From the NCBI RefSeq assembly GCF_014838715.1, contig NZ_CP061947.1, forward strand, positions 4,030,001-4,094,000: a stretch of 64,000 nt of DNA, read 5' to 3'. The position numbers and the translations under genes were made by a program. Origin of the DNA: Algoriphagus sp. Y33 (lineage in GTDB: Bacteria > Bacteroidota > Bacteroidia > Cytophagales > Cyclobacteriaceae). Shown here one piece after another: positions 34,301 to 43,901 of this stretch. A model generated the notes under the pieces. The model was not told where the DNA came from. It worked only from the letters and a program-made list of their open reading frames with translations, and did not search any database. The first letter of the stretch is position 1, and every line of letters starts with the position of its first letter.

Positions 34301-34419
34301 CTTACAGATAAAACTGCGGATTTCTCCTTGGGATTCAAGTCTACGGAAAGCATGGGAATCACCGCCAAACCTAAAATAGATGCCACCACAAAAACAATCA
34401 GTATTCTGAAGGAAGTCAT
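31303..34419 (-). CDS. RND efflux transporter permease (second of pair)
   Basis: 1038 aa, full-length RND proton antiporter: hydrophobic TM1 (FRILIVFVVASILGLAVIPML), large periplasmic loop, TM2-6 cluster with GLIVDNAIVMIDHL in TM4 (one Asp, where AcrB has two), a second periplasmic loop, and TM8-12 (SLLGLLIIGVFMICSVLFEN, AAFVMLGGLAVNAGIFIVNDL, AIPILLTIMSTCFGLIPFIM). The TM10 lysine of AcrB is not present (AVNAGIF). It starts one base after the stop of the other permease, implying coupled translation and a heteromeric pump. The last codons (NLATA) merge with a dispersed repeat. Confidence 0.9.
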   Translation of the reverse strand: MTSFRILIVFVVASILGLAVIPMLSVDLNPKEKSAVLSVSFGINNASPEIVEKLATSPLEGAFSRLSELKEITSTSNYNGGYITLTFDKKADMEMKKFEISSMIRQIYPQMDQRVGYPMVTRSSQARTDEKTPILTYSVNGPFASFEIKKIAEDILKPALTRYEEVEEVTVRGANDLQLFVTYDIQKMQAFGITRSQVESSVRSAFGLTFPGAVMNSQGKTLFVQVDRSLKEKDQLENLAVSEMDGMEVRLRDVASLTLEEAEPERYFRINGNNSVTLSVYNRDGVNKVLLAQNLKLAIQNAGELLPAGFEVRLENDDTEFLEKELNKIYKRSGLSILILVVFIFLINRNIKYLSILFFGILANLSLCTIVLYFLKIDIHMYSLAGLTISFGLIVDNAIVMIDHLHKHKNRRVFLALLAASLTTIMALMIVFFLPEEERKNLTEFSIVVSVMLGISLLIALVFTPAFYRVMFKESVRQGRKLTIPKLRKRVRALRSYERAIGWTARYRKTFITLLILLFGLPVFFLPAKWEDHEWYNKTVGNTFYQEEIRPYVDKALGGSMRMFTRGVYEKSGYREAAKTRLYVYCRLPFGNTLEQMDFIMREFEMYLKGVEGIDQFVTTVNSGQSAMIAITFKEAYENGALPYQLKGKLSVKSTDWSGAQWNIYGVGQGFYTGGSSDQIPSYRVKMMGYNFDELERQANVLAEKLLVHKRIQEVKTNERMGYGEQKTEEYVLRLDQNKIALGQTNQNEVITAMQDMSKPTRASTMLTLENKNYGLVVRERKSGDFSKFDLEKKGLIGGENRVFKISDYGTLTKETTTNSLNKENRQYIRIVAFEYMGSAKFGNEYLEEVLEDMKKTMPIGYEAKKESYSWNYDQQKRQYSLLGLLIIGVFMICSVLFENLKQPVYIIAIIPISFIGLFLIFSLFDFYFDQGGYAAFVMLGGLAVNAGIFIVNDLNNRGQGLYNRNVLKSVAGKAIPILLTIMSTCFGLIPFIMEGQNEIFWFSLAIGTIGGLVFSMLGVFWVLPVLLWKKTQNLATA

Positions 34420-34420
34420 A

Positions 34421-37400
34421 TCAAATAGCTTTCAGAGATTTCTTGGAAACAGTAAACCAATAAGCCAGAGGCACAAAGTACAGGGCCGTAAGTGTACCTA
34501 TCGTCAAACCTCCGATCACGGCAAAGACCAACGGGCGCTGCAAATCTGCTCCCAAGCCACTGCTAAACACAATAGGTATCAATGCTAAGATCGTCGTAAT
34601 TGAAGTCATCAGAATTGGCTTGAGACGAATCTGCCCTGCTTTATGAAGTGCCATTTCCAATGCTTCAGCAGCTGAAACAGTATCAGATTCCACATATTCT
34701 AAGCGAAGCCGGTTGATCGTATCGATCTTCAGAATGGCATCGTTCACCATGATTCCCAGCATCACCACCAATCCAATGGCAGACATCACATTCAGCGAAG
34801 CACCAAATAGTAAAAGCACCAAAAATGCACCTCCAATTCCCAAAGGAAGAGTAAACACCACAATCAAAGGCTGGATAAAACTCTCAAACTGGGCAGCCAA
34901 AATAAAGTACAAAAGCAACACTGAAATCATCAAAATCCCAATGAGCTGTCGAATATTTTCTTTGTCTTTGAAATATTGACCAACCATAGATACCCCCAGA
35001 TTTTTGTCCTGACCCCATCGAATGTATTCACTCGCATTTATATCAGGATTCTCCGCGGTCACATTCAGCGATTGATAAATACCGCCTTTGTCAGCGGTCA
35101 CATATTTGTAATGATCCTCATATTGATATTCCACAAATTCCCCCAAAATATAAGAAGTCGTGTCTGAAGCAACTACTCTGGTGGTCCGCAATATATCTTC
35201 AAACCGTGCATTGGCTTCTTTAAGACGAATGGGGGTGATCTGGCCAAATCGTCTGATATCTGTGATGGTGAAGCTTCCAAAAAGCCTGGAAATCTGTGTT
35301 TGCACCACATCGACAGGAATCCGGTAGGTAGCCATTTTATCAGCCCGCAATGTAAAGACCACCGAAGATTCTTTCTGCAAACCCGGACCTCGCTCCCATT
35401 CTTGCGTAGGGAATTGACTTAGCCAAGGATCCATCTTAATCTCCGGGACCGGTTCTTTTGATCCCAGGTCTTTCCATCTAACTTCGTAAAAAGGCATGGC
35501 GGAATTAAACAATTGATCGAAAGCATTTGGTGCATCGCCAAGAGTAAAAGCCGCTTCTGGATAATTCTTTCTCAGTGTCGCTTCAAGTTTCTTTATAGCG
35601 GTTTCTTTTTCAGCCACCGTAGGGAAAAGAAAGTAAAGTAAAGATTGCTGTATGGAATTTTCCCCGTCAAATAGCAAAAATTGTTTCACCCCGACATCCG
35701 CCTCTACCTGGGAATAGCTCCCTTCCAAACTTTTCAAAATCGTAACCACACGATCTCTGTTTTCAGCCGCAGAGATCGGTTCACTCCAGTCTACTTCCAA
35801 TGTAGCATCCAGTTTTTCGATCTCAGGCAGACCGCTTGTTTTCAGCATCAAACTGACGGCCAGCATAAGTGGAATCAAAAGTAAAAACGCCAGTATAGCC
35901 GTTTTTCGGTTTTGGGTCACTTTGCGATAGCCAAATTCATACAAGCCTAACACCCTGCTGAAAAACACACTTTCTCTATTATCATAGGCTTTTTTGCTAC
36001 GGGAAAACATCAGGAAATAGAGCATTGGCAATAGAATAAAAGCCACTGCAAGAGATACCGACAGAATCGCTGTCACAGCTACTGCCTGATCAAAGAACAG
36101 CGCACCGGAAATACCGCTCAAAAATACCAGCGGCACAAATACTGCCAGTGTAGTAAGTACAGAACTAACCAGTGCTCCCATTACTTCGTCTACTCCTTCC
36201 ACACATGCTTCGAAAAGCGGCAAACCACCTTCCCGCTTGCGGGTGATGTTATCCAAGACAATGATCGCATTATCGATAAGCATTCCGATTCCCAGTGCCA
36301 ACCCAGAAAGAGAAATGATATTGATAGAAAGACCAAAAAAGTAAAAAATCAAGAAACTGATCAGCAAGGAAGACGGCAAACTCACTCCAATTATCAACGG
36401 AAGCCTGTAATCCTTCATAAAGAGGAAAAGCACAGCAAATGCAAAAACACCTCCAAAAAGCAGGGACGTTTCCAAGTTGGAAATCGCAGCATTCAGGAGA
36501 TTTGACTGATCTTGGGTAAGTTCAAATTCTACCTGAGGATAATCCTTCCTAAACAATTCCAACGATTTTTTCAACTCCGGGATCAACTCATTCATTTTGG
36601 CGGAAGCCTGCTTATGCACAGTAATCACCAGACTTTCCTTTGTTCCAAAAAGATGATACCCCAATGTTTCCTGGGTTTCATACCTCACCTTAGCCAGTTT
36701 CCCCAAAGGAACAATTACCCCCGAAGTAGCCGCCACGGGAAGACTCTCTATATCCTTGGGCGTATCCACCCTTGTAGCAAGCCGTAGATAATACCGGAAT
36801 TGGCCGTCTTTCACAGAGATCCCCGGAAGTTCCCGGTTTCCTGATTCAATCGCAGAAATCACGTTTTGCTGAGTCATCCCGAGAGCAGCCAATGCTTCCT
36901 CATTTGGCTCTACCGTGATAATACGTTCCTTTTTTCCGTTGATATCCACGAGCGACACCCCCGGCAATTGTTCTATTCGTTTTTTCAGTACATTTTCCGT
37001 AAGAAGGCTTACCTCTACCTCATCTACCCCGGCTGATGGGACCACCTGTACCCGGGCCACCGGAATATCGGAGGTATTGATCCGGATGACTTCCGGACGC
37101 CCCAGATCTTCCGGAAGTCCATTTGTCAATCTGTCTATCTTTTCATTGACGTCGATATAGGCCAACTCCATTTTGGTGTTGTAGTCAAAGGTCAATCGGA
37201 TTGTTCCCACCTCAGAACCTGCTTTGGAATCCATTGCCTCCAATCCATTGAGGGTGATCAGTCCTTCCCGGATTGGGCTCAAAACATTTTGCTCAATAGC
37301 TTCCGGAGAGGCATTGGGATAATTGACTTTCACCACGATCTGCGGCACATCTATCGGTGGCAAAAGCGAAATAGGCAGTGTACGCAGCACGATAAAAGCG

Positions 37401-37465
37401 AATACCATCAGTGCCACAAAAGTCATAAAAACTGCTATCGGCCGGGCCAGTAAAAATCTAACCAT
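34421..37465 (-). CDS. RND efflux transporter permease (first of pair)
   Basis: 1014 aa, complete RND permease of the HAE type. Visible: TM1 PIAVFMTFVALMVFAFIVLRTLPISLLP, the periplasmic DVPQIVVKVNYPNASPEAIEQNVLSPIREGL motif, TM4 GLALGIGMLIDNAIIVLDNITR, and TM10-11 VMLGIMVNDAILKIDTINRLR and LKPILMTSITTILALIPIVFSSGLG. As in its partner, TM4 has a single Asp (DN). It is three bases downstream of the adaptor gene. Two distinct permeases with one adaptor recall MdtABC-like heteromeric pumps. Substrate unknown. Confidence 0.92.
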   Translation of the reverse strand: MVRFLLARPIAVFMTFVALMVFAFIVLRTLPISLLPPIDVPQIVVKVNYPNASPEAIEQNVLSPIREGLITLNGLEAMDSKAGSEVGTIRLTFDYNTKMELAYIDVNEKIDRLTNGLPEDLGRPEVIRINTSDIPVARVQVVPSAGVDEVEVSLLTENVLKKRIEQLPGVSLVDINGKKERIITVEPNEEALAALGMTQQNVISAIESGNRELPGISVKDGQFRYYLRLATRVDTPKDIESLPVAATSGVIVPLGKLAKVRYETQETLGYHLFGTKESLVITVHKQASAKMNELIPELKKSLELFRKDYPQVEFELTQDQSNLLNAAISNLETSLLFGGVFAFAVLFLFMKDYRLPLIIGVSLPSSLLISFLIFYFFGLSINIISLSGLALGIGMLIDNAIIVLDNITRKREGGLPLFEACVEGVDEVMGALVSSVLTTLAVFVPLVFLSGISGALFFDQAVAVTAILSVSLAVAFILLPMLYFLMFSRSKKAYDNRESVFFSRVLGLYEFGYRKVTQNRKTAILAFLLLIPLMLAVSLMLKTSGLPEIEKLDATLEVDWSEPISAAENRDRVVTILKSLEGSYSQVEADVGVKQFLLFDGENSIQQSLLYFLFPTVAEKETAIKKLEATLRKNYPEAAFTLGDAPNAFDQLFNSAMPFYEVRWKDLGSKEPVPEIKMDPWLSQFPTQEWERGPGLQKESSVVFTLRADKMATYRIPVDVVQTQISRLFGSFTITDIRRFGQITPIRLKEANARFEDILRTTRVVASDTTSYILGEFVEYQYEDHYKYVTADKGGIYQSLNVTAENPDINASEYIRWGQDKNLGVSMVGQYFKDKENIRQLIGILMISVLLLYFILAAQFESFIQPLIVVFTLPLGIGGAFLVLLLFGASLNVMSAIGLVVMLGIMVNDAILKIDTINRLRLEYVESDTVSAAEALEMALHKAGQIRLKPILMTSITTILALIPIVFSSGLGADLQRPLVFAVIGGLTIGTLTALYFVPLAYWFTVSKKSLKAI

Positions 37466-37468
37466 GGC

Positions 37469-38539
37469 TTATTCTTTTATGATTTGAACTGGTGCTTGAT
37501 GCGCAAGTTGAAGGTTGTTGGTGGTGATTACCGTGCTGTTTTCTTCTATTCCTTCCAAAATCTCCACTTCCTCCCCATTGTCTTTGCCCACTTCCACATA
37601 GTTCCATTTGGACTCCTTATTTTCTATGGTAAAGACCACCGCCCGGCCAGACCTATAGACCAGCGCATCCTTCGGTACCACCAGAGAATTGTTTTGAGGA
37701 GAGCGGATAATAGCCCTGGCATTCATTCCAGGCAGCAAAGCCTTATTGGCTGCCAGTGTGATAGAAACCTGCACCAATCCACTTTCATCTACCTTTGGAT
37801 TGATACCGGTCACCCTTCCTTCCAAGGCTGTTTGTGTATTTGATATAGGATAAACCTCTGCTTTCTGATTAATGGAAATAAAGCTGATGTCAGATTCCAA
37901 CACCTTAACTTTTAGAATAAACTGGCTGGTTCCCAAAATCTGGCAAAGCACCTCATTGGCACCTACCAAGCTACCCGCTTTGAATTTCAGGTCAGCCACC
38001 TGCCCTGAGATAGGAGCCCTTACCACACTTCTATCGAAGCTCATCTGAGCTTCCTTAAGCTCCAATTCTGATAAAAAAACACCGCTTTTTGCCCTAAGCT
38101 GCTCATCCACGACCGCTTGCTGTTCCGTGTTGTCTGATGCAAATAAAGCCTCGAAGCCCATCTTGGCAGACTCATACTCCGCATTCGCATTTCGAAGGGC
38201 AATTTTGGCTTTTTCCAATCTAAATTCCGGCTCGGTAGGATCCAGCTGGGCAATGACTTCACCTTTATTTACCGACTGTCCTTCCCGCACATGTACTTCG
38301 AGTAGATAACCTGCCTGTTCTATCACAGCCAAGACTTCAGATCCGGCTTCGAGTTTGCCGGGAGCATTGATCAGATAATCGAAGCTTTTTCGCTCCGCAG
38401 TGGCAACTTTTACTTCTGTGGCGGCAACTTCATTTCGAAAGGATTCTGTCGGGGCTTCTTCGACCTTTTCCTTATCTTCTTGACAGGCAGAGGATAGGAA
38501 TATCAAAAAACCGAAAAGTACTAGAGGAGAGTTTTTCAT
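37469..38539 (-). CDS. RND efflux periplasmic adaptor (membrane fusion protein)
   Basis: 356 aa, lipoprotein signal ending LSSAC (Cys19). A barrel-sandwich/lipoyl half (GKLEAGSEVLAVIEQAGYLLEVHVREGQSVNKGEVIAQLDP) is followed by a short helical hairpin, the second lipoyl half (SFDRSVVRAPISGQVADLKFKAGSLVGANEVL), a beta-barrel and a C-terminal membrane-proximal domain (LVVPKDALVYRSGRAVVFTIENKESKWNYVEVG). It bridges permeases to an outer-membrane TolC-type channel, but no such channel gene is adjacent. First gene of the adaptor-permease-permease operon. Confidence 0.93.
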   Translation of the reverse strand: MKNSPLVLFGFLIFLSSACQEDKEKVEEAPTESFRNEVAATEVKVATAERKSFDYLINAPGKLEAGSEVLAVIEQAGYLLEVHVREGQSVNKGEVIAQLDPTEPEFRLEKAKIALRNANAEYESAKMGFEALFASDNTEQQAVVDEQLRAKSGVFLSELELKEAQMSFDRSVVRAPISGQVADLKFKAGSLVGANEVLCQILGTSQFILKVKVLESDISFISINQKAEVYPISNTQTALEGRVTGINPKVDESGLVQVSITLAANKALLPGMNARAIIRSPQNNSLVVPKDALVYRSGRAVVFTIENKESKWNYVEVGKDNGEEVEILEGIEENSTVITTNNLQLAHQAPVQIIKE

Positions 38540-38753
38540 TTAAATAGTAGTTTCAGCTATTAAGAAACCAACTAATTCTTCAATGTCAAAATATTTATTG
38601 CCTGAATACAGTTAAAAAAAGTGAATTGCCTTCTACCTCACCCAACAATTTGTAGGGATAAATTTCCCGAAGTCTAACTTTTTTACGTACCCGCAGCTCT
38701 CCTTTTCACAATAATTATGGATTAAGACAGTAGAATATCAAATTATTTTAAAC

Positions 38754-39248
38754 CTAGCGTCTATCAATAGAAAAATCCAATCCTCCATCAGGAACTATAA
38801 CAGGCTCCTCCACAGGGCGTAACCGCATAGAGGAAGGCGGATCATCTCCAAAATACTCAATCAGCCGATTTATGTCCGCAGGGGTTTCTACTTCAATCCG
38901 TACGTCGGTAATACCATCATGGAGAAGTCCCAGCCGGGTACCTGCTTTACGTGACAAATCTATCGTACGCTTGGAAACTCTGGGCAACCTATCATTAATC
39001 CTCACCCAAACGAACTCTCCTGTATCCACTCTTGTCACTTTTACCCTCGTGTCGAAAGGCAAAGTCTTGTGGGCGGCCGTTAAACTGTCCATGTGAAAAA
39101 CCTCCCCATTGGAGGTCCGTCTCAGGTGAAATCTCCGACCGTAAAAACTGGCTGTACCTTCCTGAATCAATAAAGCATCCGGTGGCAATGAGGGCTGGGA
39201 ATGTTCAGACGACAGTGCTGCTATCAAAATCAAAAACCAGTTCCACAT
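38754..39248 (-). CDS. RlpA-like double-psi beta-barrel protein
   Basis: 164 aa. N-terminal hydrophobic signal (WFLILIAALSS) and a DPBB domain typical of RlpA septal lytic transglycosylases: GTASFYGRRFHLRRTSNGEVFHMDSLTAAHKTLPFDTRVKVTRVDTGEFVWVRINDRLPRVSKRTIDLSRKAG. The catalytic aspartate region (NDR) is present. No SPOR domain follows, so it is a short form; peptidoglycan cleavage is likely but not proven. Divergent from sbcD. Confidence 0.86.
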   Translation of the reverse strand: MWNWFLILIAALSSEHSQPSLPPDALLIQEGTASFYGRRFHLRRTSNGEVFHMDSLTAAHKTLPFDTRVKVTRVDTGEFVWVRINDRLPRVSKRTIDLSRKAGTRLGLLHDGITDVRIEVETPADINRLIEYFGDDPPSSMRLRPVEEPVIVPDGGLDFSIDRR

Positions 39249-39375
39249 AGACTATTCATGAATTACGCTCTGTCTTTTCAATAAAGATGCCAAATCATGT
39301 GATTTGTATCAAATGGCTTGCAGCTAGTCATTCGCTTAAGTAATTTGGTTCTTCATTTATTTTTAGACTACGAAT

Positions 39376-40605
39376 ATGATCAAAATCCTTCACACCGCAG
39401 ATTGGCATTTGGGAAAAAAGCTTCAGGAATTTTCAAGACTGGAGGAACAAAAATTGGTTTTGGAGGAAATCAGAATTATAGCAGATCGCGAAAATGTCGA
39501 TTTAATTCTTTTGGCAGGTGATATTTTTGACACATTCAATCCCAGTCATGAAGCGGTAGAATTACTTTACAAATCACTTCGAAGACTTACCAATGGGGGG
39601 AAGCGTCCGATTGTTGTCATCTCCGGAAATCATGACAGTACACAGTTCGTTGAAGCTCCCGATCCCTTGGCCAGAGAAATGGGAATCTTTTTCTATGGAA
39701 AATATGACACAGTAATTCCGAATGGAAAACTTGACAACGGCATAGAAATCACCCAATCTGCCATGGGGTTCGTAGAAATGAAACTCCCGCAATTTAGCTT
39801 TCCGGTCAGAATCATTTTGGCTCCATACGCTAATGAAGTTTCGATGAAAACCTATTTGGGAGAAGGAGATAGAGAGGAGGAATTCCGAAATTTGATGGGC
39901 GAAAACTGGAAGAAAATAGCCGATCAGTATTGCGATGACCAAGGAGTAAATCTCTTTGTCGGGCACTTTTTCTTCATGAAGGAGGGAGAAAAACCTGAGC
40001 CTGAACCTGAGTCCGAGCGCCCAATACTTCATGTAGGAGGAACCCAGGCACTGTTTACCGGAAATATCCCCCATCAGATCCAATACGCTGCTCTGGGGCA
40101 TTTACATCGCTATCATGCGTTGGGACATGAGCACTGCCCGGCAGTCTATTCCAGCTCGCCACTAGCCTACTCTTTCAGCGAAGCAGACCAGCAGAAGCAA
40201 GTGGTGATCATCGAAGCAGAACCAGGAAAACATGTTCGATTCCAGCCCATTGGACTCAAAGAAGGACGGCCTCTTTATCGCAAAACCTTCGACAATTTGT
40301 CCTACGCCTTGTCTTGGCTGGAAGAAAACCCTTATTGCTACGTAGAATTGACCTATGCTACCGAAAATTCTATTGAAGCAGCAACCAGAAAAGCTATTAT
40401 GAAAGCCCACGACGGCATCGTCAATCTAATCCCACAAATCAAAAACCCTTTGGGCAGGGAAAATCAAAGTTTGCAAGTGGAAGATCTGGGAAAAGACATG
40501 GAAAGCCTCTTCAAACTTTTCTACGAAAGCAACAAAGGCCAGAAGCCAAACGAAGAACTACTCGCAATCTTCAAAGAAGTCATCAGCCAAAACGAAGAAA
40601 TATGA
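39376..40605 (+). CDS. sbcD: Exonuclease SbcD subunit
   Basis: 409 aa, full length. This Mre11-like phosphoesterase cuts DNA hairpins and ends together with SbcC. Motifs: LHTADWHLGKKL (I), LAGDIFDTFNPS (II), VISGNHDSTQF (III), LFVGHFFF (IV) and ALGHLHRYH (V), all intact. The stop overlaps the sbcC start by four bases (ATGA), so the two subunits are co-translated. Confidence 0.95.
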   Translation: MIKILHTADWHLGKKLQEFSRLEEQKLVLEEIRIIADRENVDLILLAGDIFDTFNPSHEAVELLYKSLRRLTNGGKRPIVVISGNHDSTQFVEAPDPLAREMGIFFYGKYDTVIPNGKLDNGIEITQSAMGFVEMKLPQFSFPVRIILAPYANEVSMKTYLGEGDREEEFRNLMGENWKKIADQYCDDQGVNLFVGHFFFMKEGEKPEPEPESERPILHVGGTQALFTGNIPHQIQYAALGHLHRYHALGHEHCPAVYSSSPLAYSFSEADQQKQVVIIEAEPGKHVRFQPIGLKEGRPLYRKTFDNLSYALSWLEENPYCYVELTYATENSIEAATRKAIMKAHDGIVNLIPQIKNPLGRENQSLQVEDLGKDMESLFKLFYESNKGQKPNEELLAIFKEVISQNEEI

Positions 40606-43600
40606 TTCCTATCAAACTCGATATTCAGGGATTATATTCCTATAAAGAAAAACAGACCATAGAATTTGACAAACTCACGGCTGCCGGACTGTTCGGGATT
40701 TTTGGTGCGGTAGGCAGCGGGAAATCATCCATTCTGGAGGCGGTACTTTTGGCACTTTACGGTAGTACTGAGCGTCTTTCTGATCGCGGAGAAAAGACTA
40801 GCATGGTCAATCTGCAAAGTGACCAGTTGCTCATAAACTTCGAATTCAGCTCAGGAAGAAACAATGCCAAAACTTACCTGGCCCGCTATGCGGCAAAGAG
40901 GAATACCAAAAACTTTGACGACATCAAACCCGCCGAACACACCTTCTATGAAAAAACAGATGGGAATTGGCAACCAATTACAGCCAGAGCCGAGGAGATA
41001 ATCGGTATGCGTAAGGAGCACTTCAAGCAGACTGTCATTATTCCCCAGGGAAAATTCCGTGAATTCATCGATCAAAAACCCACAGACCAGGCAAAGATGA
41101 TGAAGGAGCTTTTTGGCTTGGAGAGATTTGACCTTTCATTCAAGACCGGAATTCTACTAAAAACCGTCAAAGAACAGAAAATCCGACTTGAAACTCAATT
41201 ACAGGGACTGGAGGAGATCACAGAAGAAATATTCACTGAAAAACAAGCGCTATTTTCAGTATTGAAAAGCCAAGCAACCGAAGCTTCTCTCAAGCTGAAA
41301 ACTGCGGAAATAGAAATCCGAACTCAGCAAAACCTCCGGGACAAATATCTCCAATTGCTGAAGTTCAGAACTGAGCGGGAGAACTTGAATATTCAACTGC
41401 CGGAAATAGAAAAACAGCGTCAGCTTCACTCAGAATTCATTACTGCCACCACTTATCTGCGACCGGTATGGGAACAGATCAGGGATACCAAATCAGACTT
41501 TGAAAAGTATAAAGTAAGTGTCATTGACTGCGAACGCTTCAAAATTGAATTTGCCAAGGAAGTCTCTGACCTCGAAAAAGAAGAAGAAGAGCTAAAGAAG
41601 AAGAATCAGGAAAGACCTCTGCGGGAAAGTAAAATCAGGGACCTGAAGAAAGTCATCGAGATTCAAAAGCTGGAAACTCAGCGCGAGGACGTAAATTCAA
41701 CTTTGGTGAAACTGTCACCGGCTATAGAGACCAAAAAGCAAACCCAAAAAGAGTTAGAAACAAAAATCGCTGATCTGGAGAATCAGGCAGAAAAGGTAAA
41801 TACCGTAGACAGTACATCTTTAGCTCAACTCTTAAGTTCTGCAAAAGACTGGCAGCACACAACAAACCAATTAAACAAAGTTCAGCTTGAAGCAGAGGAG
41901 GCAAAAAGAGAAGCGGAAGAAATTCAGCTCAAACTAAATGAACTTAAGCATAGAATTCCTGATGTAGCCGATTCTTTCGAAACATGGGTTGTTCTACAAA
42001 AAAACAGCATAAGTAATTTGGAAGAACAGCGGGATCTGCTTATGCAAAAGCAAGGGCTTGCCGCTCACGTTCATTTACTCCATCAAGGTGAGGCTTGTCC
42101 ACTTTGCGGTGCCTTGGAGCACCCGGATCCCTTGGATGTTGATGGAGGAAATGAGCTGGAGCTGAAATCCCATGAGATCCATGAAGCCAAATCTCTACTT
42201 GAGAAAACTCAAGTTTTAGCTTCTACGCAAAATGAATTGCTCTACAAACTCGAAAACCATCAAAGAACCCTAGGTGCCAAGAACGATGAAATTCATCTCC
42301 TAACACAGAATTTTACCGCATTAAAAACCGGACTCGCTCATCATGGGATAGATTCTCAGGAGAGTCTGCAGGCCAAAATAAGCGCTATAGAACACAGCAG
42401 TCAGGCCAGGGAGCGACTTCTCAAAGAAGTGAAAACACTTCGAAAAAACTGGGAAGCTGATCGGGAACTGATCACTCAGTCAGAGAAAGAACTTCAGCAA
42501 GCGCAGTTGAAACTGCAATCTGTGCAGTCCAATATTTCTTCCAAGAAAGAAGAAATCCGGGATATGGCCTTCTGCAAGCAGTTTTTCACCAAAGAGCCCG
42601 ATCAAATCCAAGTCACTATTGACAAAGTGGAGAAGGACATAGAAGAAGCACTACAATTGCTCGAAGGAAAGCAAAGGCATCTTCGCGACCAAAGAAGCAA
42701 AAGAGATATAAATCTGGCAGATTTAGAAAATTTCATCCGGTTGCGGGAGCAAAGCCAAGCTAAGCTTGAAAGACTCACCTCAGAATTTGAATCGCTGAAA
42801 GTACAGCATGGATTCAGGGATGAGGAACAATTGATCCGCTTATTCCGGCATTCAATTGATGCGGAAAAAATAGCCCGTGAAATCGCGGATTTTGACCGCA
42901 AACGCGATATAGCGGAGAGTAGAATTCAGGAACTTGAAGCTGAAAATGGAGTGGCTGATTTTCAAGAAAATGCATTTCAGGAATTAGTCATATCCTTCGA
43001 GAATTTAAAAACCAATGCAGAGTCCTATCAAAAGCAGGTTCATTTACTCGACAAAGAAATCCAAGAAACTACGGCTAAACTAGCAGAAAAGAAGATTCTT
43101 CAGGCAGATTTTGCCAAGCTGGAGATACGGGAAAGCTATCTCAAGGAACTGGAAAACATGTTCCGTGGAAGTGGATTTATAAAGTTTGTGAGCTCTATCT
43201 ACCTAAAGGAACTCTGCAACACTGCCAACGTGAGGTTCATGAAGCTTTGCAAAAACCAGCTCAGTCTGGAGATAGACGACAACAATACATTTTGGGTGAT
43301 TGATTATCTGAACGGAGGCAAAAAGCGACTTCTCAAAACCCTGTCGGGGGGACAGACATTTCAGGCTTCACTTTGTCTGGCTTTGGCTTTGGCAGAGAAA
43401 GTAAAAGCACTTAACCAGGCAGATCAAAGTTTCTTCTTTATGGATGAGGGATTTGGAGCCTTGGACAGAAATGCCCTGCGGGTAGTCTTCGAGACCCTCA
43501 AATCACTTCGTCATGAAAACCGGATAGTGGGAATCATCAGTCATGTAGAAGATCTGCAGCAGGAAATCGGTGTCTTCGCCAATGTGGAACTCGATCCTGA

Positions 43601-43631
43601 GCGGGGATCTCAGGTGAGTTACTCGTTTTAA
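40602..43631 (+). CDS. sbcC: Exonuclease SbcC subunit (SMC-like ATPase)
   Basis: 1009 aa. The Rad50-like partner of SbcD. Walker A GAVGSGKSS near residue 38, long coiled coils on both sides of a zinc hook CPLCG at about residue 500, signature LSGGQTFQASLCLALALAEKV near residue 910 and Walker B SFFFMDEGFGALD. Length is normal. It begins within the sbcD stop. No promoter of its own is likely. Downstream lies the TGAGTAA palindrome region. Confidence 0.95.
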   Translation: MIPIKLDIQGLYSYKEKQTIEFDKLTAAGLFGIFGAVGSGKSSILEAVLLALYGSTERLSDRGEKTSMVNLQSDQLLINFEFSSGRNNAKTYLARYAAKRNTKNFDDIKPAEHTFYEKTDGNWQPITARAEEIIGMRKEHFKQTVIIPQGKFREFIDQKPTDQAKMMKELFGLERFDLSFKTGILLKTVKEQKIRLETQLQGLEEITEEIFTEKQALFSVLKSQATEASLKLKTAEIEIRTQQNLRDKYLQLLKFRTERENLNIQLPEIEKQRQLHSEFITATTYLRPVWEQIRDTKSDFEKYKVSVIDCERFKIEFAKEVSDLEKEEEELKKKNQERPLRESKIRDLKKVIEIQKLETQREDVNSTLVKLSPAIETKKQTQKELETKIADLENQAEKVNTVDSTSLAQLLSSAKDWQHTTNQLNKVQLEAEEAKREAEEIQLKLNELKHRIPDVADSFETWVVLQKNSISNLEEQRDLLMQKQGLAAHVHLLHQGEACPLCGALEHPDPLDVDGGNELELKSHEIHEAKSLLEKTQVLASTQNELLYKLENHQRTLGAKNDEIHLLTQNFTALKTGLAHHGIDSQESLQAKISAIEHSSQARERLLKEVKTLRKNWEADRELITQSEKELQQAQLKLQSVQSNISSKKEEIRDMAFCKQFFTKEPDQIQVTIDKVEKDIEEALQLLEGKQRHLRDQRSKRDINLADLENFIRLREQSQAKLERLTSEFESLKVQHGFRDEEQLIRLFRHSIDAEKIAREIADFDRKRDIAESRIQELEAENGVADFQENAFQELVISFENLKTNAESYQKQVHLLDKEIQETTAKLAEKKILQADFAKLEIRESYLKELENMFRGSGFIKFVSSIYLKELCNTANVRFMKLCKNQLSLEIDDNNTFWVIDYLNGGKKRLLKTLSGGQTFQASLCLALALAEKVKALNQADQSFFFMDEGFGALDRNALRVVFETLKSLRHENRIVGIISHVEDLQQEIGVFANVELDPERGSQVSYSF

Positions 43632-43654
43632 ATCAGATTTTTTACTTATTATAC

Positions 43655-43684
43655 TGAGTAAATTTACTCATTATGTTGAGTAAA
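43655..43684. repeat. TGAGTAAATTTACTCA palindrome plus half site
   Basis: Perfect 16-bp palindrome TGAGTAAATTTACTCA at 43655-43670, and a further inverted half TGAGTAAA at 43677-43684, forming two overlapping inverted repeats. A close relative is at 44804-44836 upstream of the decayed ATPase gene. Confidence 0.7.
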
Positions 43685-43873
43685 ATATAAAAAAAAGAAT
43701 TATTCATTGAAAATCAATGGATTATAAAATAATTTTAAGAGCAAATTAAGTGAATAGGAGTGCATAATTTAGCATCTTCAGGCACTTTGCTCAAAAGTGG
43801 ATGAGATAAAAAGGGTTCTAATCTACGCCCTGAATGAAAAGCTCTGCCTCCTTCGTGGTTAAACAAACTTCCA

Positions 43874-43899
43874 CAAAAAAGACAGCCATTGGACTGCCT
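43874..43899 (-). terminator. Terminator behind the decayed ATPase gene
   Basis: On the minus strand AGGCAGTC CAAT GGCTGTCT forms an eight-pair stem (two G-U) followed by seven T. It begins three bases after the stop at 43902. Confidence 0.65.
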
Positions 43900-43901
43900 T
43901 T

